The notes beneath the pieces were generated by a model. It was not told where the DNA came from. It did no database searches and saw only the letters and a list, made by a program, of their open reading frames with translations. From the NCBI GenBank assembly GCA_005801395.1, contig SYDV01000036.1, positions 1 through 23,143 of the forward strand: a DNA stretch of 23,143 nt. Direction: 5' to 3'. The stretch's first letter is position 1; each line of letters opens with the position of its first letter. Positions 16,062 to 23,143 of this stretch are shown piece by piece. Source of the DNA: Planctomycetia bacterium (GTDB lineage Bacteria; Planctomycetota; UBA11346). The position numbers were made by a program, and so were the translations under genes.

Positions 16062-19000
16062 ATGCCTCGTAAAATATTGCTCATGTTGATGACTTGGTGT
16101 TTGGCGGTTTCGTTATCGCATGATTTGAGGGCGGTTGAAACTCCCGCACCAGTTCCTGTTACCCTCTTTGATGGCACGACTCTGACGGGATGGCAGGGGG
16201 ATACCACCGTTTGGCGCGTAGTTGATGGGGCAATTGTTGGTGGGTCGTTAAACGGAAATCCACAGAATGAATTTTTAGCCAGCGATAAAAAATACCGTAA
16301 TTTTATTTTAACCATAGAATATCGTTTAATTGGTAGCGAAGGATTTGTGAACGGGGGCGTGCAAATACGCAGTGAACGAATGGCCATGCCAGCACATGAA
16401 ATGATTGGGTATCAAGCAGACATTGGCGCAGGGAAATCAGGTAATTTATACGATGAATCGCGGCGTAAAAAGACGCTGGCAATGGCAAATAAATCCTTGG
16501 TCGAAGCCATAGAAAAACCTGGCGAATGGAATCGCTACGAAATCATTTGCAAAGGTCCACGTATCCGTTTGCGCCTCAATGGAACGCTCACGGCCGATTA
16601 TGTTGAGCAAGACGTAAACATTGAACAGTCGGGACATATCGCTTTGCAAATTCATGGTAAATGCAAGGCTGAAATTGCCTTCCGTAATGTGGTGATAACG
16701 GACTTACCCGACGACCCTAAAATTGATGCCGAAGATATTATTGCGCGTATCACCGAACCGCGACTGATAACGAAGCCGACACCGTTTCAGGGTCAGCAAT
16801 TGATTGGCGAGTCCAATGAAACGGTCGTTTTTCTTGGTCAAGAAAATCTCGTTCGCGATAATCGCGCAGGTGTTTTAGAATCCTATTTGGCTGCGTCATG
16901 GGCCAACTTACGGCCACGTTTTCGTTCCATGGCGTGGGAAGGTGACACGGTGTATGAACAATGGCGCGACCTCAATTTTGGTGGCTGGGAAGAACAATTA
17001 CAGGCAGTTGGCGCGACTATGGTTATTGCGCAATTTGGTCAAATCGAAGCGTTTGATGGCGTGGAGCGCATTCCTGCTTTCATCACAGCTTATCATCGTT
17101 TTCTCGATCGAATTAGTGCCCGCACGCCACGCGTGGTGTTGTTGTCGCCGGTGCCATTTATGCGAACCACTTCAACCACCTTGCCCGATTTAACGAAGCG
17201 CAATCAAGTGGTGAAAGCCTATGCCGAAGCGGTTCAGGCAATCGCACTTCAACGTGGTGCGATCTATGTCGATATCTGGTCGTCATTATTAGCATTGGCC
17301 GAACACCCAGGATTAAGTGATGATGGAGTGCATGTGCATGAGGCAGGTGCACAAATCGTGGGGAAATTATTTGCCGAGCGAATGGGTGCGATGATGCGCG
17401 TCAATGAGTCCGCGCTTGCGGCCATCGAACAAAAAAATAAATTATTCTATAATAGTTGGCGTCCTGCAAATTGGAATTTCGTTTATGGTGATCGTATTAC
17501 TCAGCCATTTGCCCAGGCCGGCGGCGACCGCCCATCATTGATGGCCACGTTTGAAAGTCAGAAGCCCATGATCGCGGCTTATGATCAGCATATTCACTCG
17601 CTTTGTTTGGGACAGCCAGCACCACCCATTCCTAGTCAACAGAAGTTGCCAGGGGCAGATGAAGGATTGCCGTCCCCAGCCGCTGCTTTGGCAGCGTTAA
17701 CCGTTGCCGATGGGTGGAAAATTAGTTTGGCGGCAAGCGAATTAGATGGGGTATCAAAGCCGACCCAAATGGCCTGGGATGAGGTTGGTCGATTATATGT
17801 GGCGTGTTCACCCAGTTATCCGCATCCGTTACCGAATGTCGCACCAGCTGATTATATTTTAGTTTTAGAGGACGCGGATCATGATGGACGCTTTGAGAAA
17901 ACTTGGCGATATGCGGAAGGATTATCCATGGTCTTGGGCGTGGCACCTGGGAATGGCGGCGTGTACGTCTGTGATTTCGATCGTTTATTGCATCTCACAG
18001 ATACGGACGGTGATGGCCGAGCCGATCATACGCGGATAGTTTTGGCCGGCTTTGGTATTGGCGACACGCATCAAATGATTAACTCAATTTGCTACGGGCC
18101 AGATGGTTGTTTGTGGTTTACGCAAGGCCGCCATGCAAATTCACGGATTGAAACGCCACATGGTGTGGCCAGCTTAGAGCAAGCCGGTGTCTGGCGATTA
18201 AATCCCAAAACCTTGCGGCTTGATAGTTTTTTTAACCGGAACAAAGCGGGCTCTAATTGTTGGGGCGTGGCATTTGATGATTACGGTCAAGTATTTCATA
18301 AAACCGGTGAACGTCCGTTCGGCTATTGGTCGGTCCCTGGGCTTATTCGCACGGAAGAATTAGATAGTTATGACAAATTGGGCGCTTTATTTAAAAGTGA
18401 TCGAAAAACGACCGCCATGGAATTCCTTGGCACGATGGCGATGGATACACAACTCCAAGGCGCCGTTATTCTTGGCGGATTTTTCGGCAACACGGTTGAA
18501 CTCCATTATTTAAAAGACCATGGCGCTGGTTTTTCCTCAACCCAAGAGCCTAAAATTGTGACTTCTCGTGACACGTCATTTCGTCCCGTTGATGTAAGCG
18601 TTGGACCAGATGGTGCGATCTATGTGCTTGATTGGTGCGTGCGGGTCATTGGACATTACCAAGCCAGTTATGCCGATCCTCAACGTGATCGAGTGCATGG
18701 CCGTATTTGGCGGTTAACGCGTTCCGGTATGGCATCAGTGACGGCTCCTTCTCTGACGGGAAAGAAACCAGAACAATTATTACCGCAGTTGCATTCATCG
18801 GAACGTTGGGTGCGAGCCCAGGCGCAACGTTTATTAGTGGATGGAAATTCAGCTGAGGTAATAAAGGCCATTGAAGATGACGTGTTACGTGGGCTGAATG
18901 ATGAGCGAATGGCCATTGCTTTGCTAGGTATTTTGCAAGCCCATGATCATCTATCTCTGCCATTGTTGGATCAAGTTCTAACGAGTCATGATTTTCGCGT

Positions 19001-19706
19001 GCGAGCGTATGGAATGCGCACGGTCGGAGCGATGGCGAAAACTAATCCGGGATTATTGGAGCGCTTACAACGTGGTATTCACGATGCTCATCCACGCGTG
19101 CGATTAGAAAGTATCGTTGCGTGTGCTGTGATTAATTCCACCGCAGCAGCAGAGGTCGCTGTTCAAGCGGTGGATGAACCGAGTGATCCCTTTATTGATT
19201 TCACCCTCAAGCAATCATTAAAATCAATGCGTCCCATCTGGGAAAAAGAATTTAAAAATGGCTCGCTAAAAACAAACGATACGCAACGTACCTACTTACA
19301 AAAATTAGTTGGCGCTGTTGCTCTTCCGCCATCACCAGGCAAAGAAATTTACGAACATTTGTGCCTTGCATGCCATCAAGCCGATGGCAATGGTTTACCA
19401 GGACTTTACCCCCCGCTGACATCTGGCAGCTGGGTGAGTGGATCGGTAACGCCATTAATTCGCGTGATAACGCATGGATTAACTGGACCCATTACCGTGG
19501 ATGGAAAATCCTATGGCGTCGCCAACCCATTGCCCATGCCACCAATGGGACTAACTGATACGCAGGCGGCTGAAGTTTTGACCTACATCCGCAGTAATTT
19601 CGGAAACAACGCCCCGCCCGTCAGCGTTGAAGCCGTCACCAGTGAACGCGCGAAACACGTCGGCCGCCGTACGATGTGGACCGAGGCGACGGCTTTGGCG
19701 GAATGA
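16062..19706 (+). CDS. Fusion of DUF1080, SGNH-like, PVC dehydrogenase, HEAT and cytochrome c domains
   Basis: A secreted protein of 1214 residues. The ATG at 16062, with GAAAAGG 7 nt upstream, gives a signal peptide (M-P-R-K-I-L-L-M-L-M-T-W-C-L-A-V-S-L); the open frame begins earlier, at a TTG at 16020. Order of parts: DUF1080 at about 33-215 (T-L-F-D-G-T-T-L-T-G-W, V-N-G-G-V-Q-I-R), a family with known 3-keto-disaccharide hydrolases; an SGNH-like domain at about 255-445 with D421 and H424 in S-D-D-G-V-H but no visible nucleophilic Ser; a beta-propeller dehydrogenase-like domain at about 548-887 (D-A-D-H-D-G-R-F-E, D-T-D-G-D-G-R-A-D-H); HEAT repeats at about 898-1063; and a cytochrome c domain with C1101-L-A-C1104-H1105 and M-P-P-M-G as likely Met ligand. 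The combination suggests periplasmic oxidation of a glycoside followed by cleavage. Control by the divergent AraC protein is likely. Confidence 0.9.
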   Translation: MPRKILLMLMTWCLAVSLSHDLRAVETPAPVPVTLFDGTTLTGWQGDTTVWRVVDGAIVGGSLNGNPQNEFLASDKKYRNFILTIEYRLIGSEGFVNGGVQIRSERMAMPAHEMIGYQADIGAGKSGNLYDESRRKKTLAMANKSLVEAIEKPGEWNRYEIICKGPRIRLRLNGTLTADYVEQDVNIEQSGHIALQIHGKCKAEIAFRNVVITDLPDDPKIDAEDIIARITEPRLITKPTPFQGQQLIGESNETVVFLGQENLVRDNRAGVLESYLAASWANLRPRFRSMAWEGDTVYEQWRDLNFGGWEEQLQAVGATMVIAQFGQIEAFDGVERIPAFITAYHRFLDRISARTPRVVLLSPVPFMRTTSTTLPDLTKRNQVVKAYAEAVQAIALQRGAIYVDIWSSLLALAEHPGLSDDGVHVHEAGAQIVGKLFAERMGAMMRVNESALAAIEQKNKLFYNSWRPANWNFVYGDRITQPFAQAGGDRPSLMATFESQKPMIAAYDQHIHSLCLGQPAPPIPSQQKLPGADEGLPSPAAALAALTVADGWKISLAASELDGVSKPTQMAWDEVGRLYVACSPSYPHPLPNVAPADYILVLEDADHDGRFEKTWRYAEGLSMVLGVAPGNGGVYVCDFDRLLHLTDTDGDGRADHTRIVLAGFGIGDTHQMINSICYGPDGCLWFTQGRHANSRIETPHGVASLEQAGVWRLNPKTLRLDSFFNRNKAGSNCWGVAFDDYGQVFHKTGERPFGYWSVPGLIRTEELDSYDKLGALFKSDRKTTAMEFLGTMAMDTQLQGAVILGGFFGNTVELHYLKDHGAGFSSTQEPKIVTSRDTSFRPVDVSVGPDGAIYVLDWCVRVIGHYQASYADPQRDRVHGRIWRLTRSGMASVTAPSLTGKKPEQLLPQLHSSERWVRAQAQRLLVDGNSAEVIKAIEDDVLRGLNDERMAIALLGILQAHDHLSLPLLDQVLTSHDFRVRAYGMRTVGAMAKTNPGLLERLQRGIHDAHPRVRLESIVACAVINSTAAAEVAVQAVDEPSDPFIDFTLKQSLKSMRPIWEKEFKNGSLKTNDTQRTYLQKLVGAVALPPSPGKEIYEHLCLACHQADGNGLPGLYPPLTSGSWVSGSVTPLIRVITHGLTGPITVDGKSYGVANPLPMPPMGLTDTQAAEVLTYIRSNFGNNAPPVSVEAVTSERAKHVGRRTMWTEATALAE

Positions 19707-19740
19707 CGAGTAGTGACAAATAAATAAATAAACGATTCCG

Positions 19741-19770
19741 TTTCATTTCTCGCCCGAGAGAGAAATGAAA
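19741..19770. terminator. Hairpin terminator between convergent genes
   Basis: Perfect 11-bp arms tttcatttctc (19741-19751) and gagaaatgaaa (19760-19770) enclose an 8-nt loop. It sits between the stop of the fusion gene at 19706 and the stop of the transhydrogenase gene at 19786. Reading on the minus strand, the stem is followed after a few bases by a T-rich run (tttatttatttattt), which suits termination of the transhydrogenase transcript. The plus-strand side is weaker. Confidence 0.6.
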
Positions 19771-19785
19771 GAGAGTATAATGAAG

Positions 19786-21198
19786 TTAGCCGGACGCCAA
19801 TTGCTCACGCTGATGCGCAATGTCTAACGCGGCTAAACGATAAGCTTCGGCGAGGGTTGGGAAATTAAAGGTGTTAGCGATAAAGACGTCGATGTCTTGT
19901 TCAGTAATTAAGGCCATTTGTCCGACGGTGACGAGTTCGGCGGCGCCTTCGCCGACGACTTGGACGCCGATTAAGCGCATGCCTTGTGGGTCGGCGACCA
20001 TTTTCAGTAAACCGTCTTGCACGGCGGCGATTTGGCCGCGGGCGAGTTCGCCGAAATTAGCTCGGCCAACTAAGACTTTGCCGTATTTTTCGCGCGCTTG
20101 CGCTTCGCTCAGGCCAACGCTCGACATTTCTGGAATGGCATAAATACCAACCGGAATCATTTCAAGTGGAACGCCAGGGGGCTGGCCCAGTGCATTGCAA
20201 ATGGCGCGACGACCTTGGTCCATGGATGCGGAGGCGAGCGATGGGGGTCCGATGACGTCGCCAACGCCGAAGATGTGCGGTACGGCAGAGCGATAGCTGG
20301 CATCAACGGGTAAAATACCGCGATTAGTGGCTGCTAGTCCGGCGGCCTCAATATTTAATCCATCTAAATTCGCAGTGCGGCCTAACGCGCAAATCATTTT
20401 TTCACTGCGTACTTCAAAGCCATTATCCAAGGTGGTCACGACTTCGCTGAGTCCGTCCCATTCGATTTTTTTTACGGAACGACCACCGATGTAGCAGGAA
20501 TTATTTTCGCCTAAGGCGGTCACAAAACGGTCGGTTAATTCTGGATCCAAAAAAGCGAGTGGGCGTTCGCCTTTATCAATCATGGTCACTTTGGTGCCCA
20601 GACTGGCGAATACTGAGGCGTATTCAGAGCTAATAACGCCACCGCCCAGTACGGTGAGCGAGCGCGGTAAATAGGTGAGCGATAAAATGGAGTCGCTGTC
20701 TAAAATATGTTGATGATCAATGGGTACTTCGGGCGGATTACGCGGACGCGATCCGGTGGCGATAACAATTATTTTAGCCGTGACTAAGCGTATTTTGCGA
20801 TCTACTCCGGTAACGGCGATGGTGTTGGCATCCTGGAATTTAGCCCGGCCATGCCACAGCTCGACCTTGGCGCGTTGTAATTGTGTGCCCATGGAATTTT
20901 GATGGGCGGTGACGACTTGTTCTAAACGGGTCATTAAACTAGCGACCTGAATATCCTCGCCCATGGCAATGGGACAGACATCCGCGCTCTTTTTGCGGAA
21001 TCCGGTTAAGGCAAGCGCGGTTTCGCGTAATGTTTTCGATGGAATTGTCCCGCGCGACACACAAGCGCCACCGACGCTGGCTTCACGTTCAATCAGTAGT
21101 GTTTTTTGTCCGCTGCGCGCTGCGTGCAGCGCTGCGCCGTGACCAGCAGGGCCACCACCAATAATAATGACATCATAAGGAATAATCGGATCAGTCAT
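19786..21198 (-). CDS. sthA: Soluble pyridine nucleotide transhydrogenase (Si-specific NAD(P)+ transhydrogenase)
   Basis: A flavoprotein of 470 residues that should move hydride between NADPH and NAD+ in the cytoplasm. The N-terminal FAD-binding G-G-G-P-A-G lies at residues 14-19 and a second dinucleotide motif L-G-G-G-V-I-S-S-E at about 183-191. The region that holds the redox disulfide in dihydrolipoamide dehydrogenase reads C46-V-S-R-G-T51-I-P-S-K, with Thr in place of the second Cys; this loss is the hallmark of SthA. The late F-N-F-P-T-L-A-E-A-Y-R-L-A-A-L-D segment also fits. Length is normal for the family. The start has TCCTT at 21205-21209 (AAGGA on the coding strand), 6 nt upstream. 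The gene follows the broken HDOD gene in the same direction, 39 bp away, so they may share a transcript. A mercuric reductase or lipoamide dehydrogenase is unlikely because of the missing Cys. Confidence 0.92.
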   Translation of the reverse strand: MTDPIIPYDVIIIGGGPAGHGAALHAARSGQKTLLIEREASVGGACVSRGTIPSKTLRETALALTGFRKKSADVCPIAMGEDIQVASLMTRLEQVVTAHQNSMGTQLQRAKVELWHGRAKFQDANTIAVTGVDRKIRLVTAKIIVIATGSRPRNPPEVPIDHQHILDSDSILSLTYLPRSLTVLGGGVISSEYASVFASLGTKVTMIDKGERPLAFLDPELTDRFVTALGENNSCYIGGRSVKKIEWDGLSEVVTTLDNGFEVRSEKMICALGRTANLDGLNIEAAGLAATNRGILPVDASYRSAVPHIFGVGDVIGPPSLASASMDQGRRAICNALGQPPGVPLEMIPVGIYAIPEMSSVGLSEAQAREKYGKVLVGRANFGELARGQIAAVQDGLLKMVADPQGMRLIGVQVVGEGAAELVTVGQMALITEQDIDVFIANTFNFPTLAEAYRLAALDIAHQREQLASG

Positions 21199-21237
21199 GG
21201 GCCGTCCTTGGCGAAGGAGAGGGAAGTAGCAAACACA

Positions 21238-22139
21238 TTATCCGACGGCGTTAACCATCGTTTTAACTTTGTCGCATTGGCCGAGCAAAGCGTCCATTTC
21301 GTCCGGATAGAGATTCAAAGATTCTAGCATCGGATGTTCACGAATTTGATCGGCGGTGGGTACTCGTTCGCCTGGGACTGGCATTAACATATGTGCCATG
21401 TCATCAGCCAAGTTTGTCATCATTGCCGTTTGCGCCGCAGTTTTTGACGCGGTTGGGGAATGATGATGTAAAATGGTTTTGCCTAAACGAGCAGGTAATG
21501 ACCAGCCATTAACTAAGGCGGAGCCGATGCGGGTATGCAAAGCGGTCATGACCGGAGTGGTGGCAGCGAGATTAAATGGGCAGTTGGCTTTTTTGTGAAG
21601 GTCAACTAATTCCTGCAGCAAGACTGGGCGACCGACGTAATGCAATAAACCACAGAGGAAGGCCTCTTCCACATTCCAGCGACGGCTACGGGCGATTTCT
21701 TGAGCGAATGCGCCAGCCGCTAATGAATGTCTGAATGTCTGAAAAGGGCTTTGACTAAATCTTCGTGACCTGGAACGGCAAAGACTTTACTTTGACAAGA
21801 AATCACCAAGGCAATTTCGCGTACTTTTTTCATGCCCATGCGGCTGACGACTTGATCCAGCGACACCAGCGGCACCGCTGGCGCATATAAAACCGAATTC
21901 GCTAAACGCATTAAATGGCCAGCCATGGCCGCATCGCGTTGCACTAATTGCGCTAAGGCACGCGAATCGGCGTTGGGGTCGTTGCACATATTAACGACTT
22001 TGCTGGCAACGTCGGGCAGGACAGGCAGCTCTAATGTATTCTGCGAAATTCGCTCCATCAGTAACAGGCGAACAGCATCGGGCAAACCGGCGGCAGTGCC
22101 GGTGGAAGCTCCAGGTGCAGAGGTTGGCGTCGTGTTCAT
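21238..22139 (-). pseudogene. HDOD-domain signalling protein, split by an 8-bp duplication
   Basis: Two frames on the minus strand together make one HDOD protein of about 298 residues. The first (22139 down to 21720) ends early after V-K-A-L-F-R-H-S-D-I-H. The second, open upstream of its first Met at 21672, continues as L-A-A-G-A-F-A-Q-E-I-A-R and runs to 21238. The break lies at a direct tandem repeat of gaatgtct (plus strand 21725-21740). Removing one copy restores R-H-S-L-A-A-G, the usual HDOD sequence, with no other defect. The domain shows E-L-P-V-L-P-D-V-A, M-A-G-H-L-M-R-L-A-N-S and H-T-R-I-G-S-A-L-V-N-G-W-S-L-P-A. HDOD proteins are linked to motility and stress signalling, but the role here is unknown. 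As written the full protein is not made unless the ribosome shifts frame or the repeat slips back. Confidence 0.85.
21725..21740. repeat. 8-bp direct tandem duplication
   Basis: The unit gaatgtct occurs twice without a gap, and the next bases gaa begin a third copy. Eight bases are not a multiple of three, so the extra copy shifts the HDOD frame and brings in a TAG (plus-strand 21720-21722). It is the only defect seen in that gene. Confidence 0.9.
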
Positions 22140-22198
22140 TGGGCATCTCGCTGCTCAGCAAAGTCGCTCAGCAGTGATAGATACGTCAGAAATCGGCT

Positions 22199-22231
22199 GG
22201 CAGCAAATCAACGTTTGTGATTTGGGCTGCC
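22199..22231 (-). other. Possible leader hairpin upstream of the HDOD gene
   Basis: The left arm ggcagcaaatca (22199-22210) pairs with the right arm tgatttgggctgcc (22218-22231), with two unpaired G and a 7-nt loop. It begins 60 bp before the HDOD start on the minus strand and would fall in the mRNA leader if transcription starts further upstream. No T-tract follows on the minus strand, so it is not an obvious terminator. Function unknown. Confidence 0.35.
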
Positions 22232-22400
22232 GAAATAACGGGTGCAATCAGCCTGGCGACACGTAAGTGTATTTGCAGCAAATGTTTAGGTGAATTTAAC
22301 ATGAGGTGAACGCACCGTCCACCCAAGTTTAAATTTTTGCACAGGTGGATCGACTCAGTCCTCAGTTAAAGTGGGTCGAGCGATTTCTCCCCAAACAAAT

Positions 22401-22430
22401 AACGCCGCCACGAAATGACGTGGCGGCGTT
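22401..22430 (-). terminator. Terminator after thiC
   Basis: Perfect 12-bp GC-rich arms aacgccgccacg (22401-22412) and cgtggcggcgtt (22419-22430) enclose a 6-nt loop. On the minus strand the stem lies 25 bp after the thiC stop and is followed by atttgttt, a T-rich run that fits a Rho-independent terminator. Confidence 0.75.
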
Positions 22431-22455
22431 GTCAGTTTTCTCAGGCGAATAAAAA

Positions 22456-23143
<688 letters not shown>

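Larger units (their letters stand above)
22140..22455. other. Intergenic region upstream of the HDOD gene
   Basis: This 316-bp gap has no convincing gene. It holds the thiC terminator at 22401-22430 and a separate hairpin at 22199-22231, and should hold the promoter of the HDOD/transhydrogenase genes on the minus strand. No clear -35/-10 pair could be singled out by eye. Confidence 0.55.

Noticed and set aside
19786..21198. Dihydrolipoamide dehydrogenase or mercuric reductase as identity of the flavoprotein
   Set aside because: The second redox cysteine is replaced by Thr in C-V-S-R-G-T-I-P-S-K, and the C-terminal segment fits soluble transhydrogenase.
21238..21672. An independent 144-residue protein starting at the ATG at 21672
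   Set aside because: The frame continues upstream with conserved HDOD residues that join the preceding frame once one 8-bp repeat is removed, so it is the second half of a split gene.

Overview
The window most likely comes from a bacterium of the PVC superphylum, probably a planctomycete or a verrucomicrobium-like relative. The evidence is the gene set: two very large secreted proteins that join a beta-propeller dehydrogenase-like domain, HEAT repeats and a C-terminal c-type cytochrome (the 'Pirellula/Verrucomicrobium type' family); an ECF sigma factor coupled to a FecR protein with a PA14 domain; an iduronate-2-sulfatase-like enzyme; a secreted xylose-isomerase-like TIM barrel; and a DUF1080 (3-keto-glycoside hydrolase) domain. 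Genus and species cannot be read from the sequence. Gene density is high, and no tRNA, rRNA, CRISPR array or transposase gene was recognised.

Layout. Positions 1-231 hold the C-terminal end of a secreted or surface protein. Positions 232-587 are non-coding and hold a long, partly imperfect inverted repeat. A PA0069-type radical SAM gene follows on the minus strand (588-1694). Divergent from it is a plus-strand group: ECF sigma factor (1803-2459), an overlapping FecR/PA14 membrane protein (2456-3757), a giant dehydrogenase/HEAT/double discoidin-like/cytochrome c protein (4010-8551) and a secreted sugar isomerase-like TIM barrel (8622-9479), closed by a Rho-independent terminator. A minus-strand block follows, in transcription order: TPR protein (14123-12471), small membrane protein (12421-11921), thioredoxin-fold protein (11824-11228) and sulfatase (11044-9611). 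A lipoprotein (14296-14934) converges on an AraC-type regulator (15939-14947). The regulator is divergent from the second giant protein (16062-19706), a fusion of DUF1080, SGNH-like, dehydrogenase, HEAT and cytochrome c parts. The last part is housekeeping on the minus strand: soluble transhydrogenase sthA (21198-19786), a HDOD gene split by an 8-bp tandem duplication (22139-21238), a terminator, and the 3' part of thiC running off the window end.

How the genes may work together (inference). The sigma/FecR-PA14 pair looks like a membrane switch that could sense a carbohydrate outside the cytoplasm and drive the first giant cytochrome protein and the secreted TIM barrel. The AraC protein probably controls the second giant protein. 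Both giant proteins look like periplasmic oxidases that pass electrons to their own heme domain. In the second, the oxidase is fused to a hydrolase family known to cleave 3-keto-glycosides, so oxidation at C3 and cleavage of the glycosidic bond may happen on one polypeptide. The sulfatase fits use of sulfated polysaccharides. The clearest small-scale observation is the frame-breaking 8-bp duplication in the HDOD gene, which is exactly reversible and could be a real mutation, a phase switch or an assembly error.
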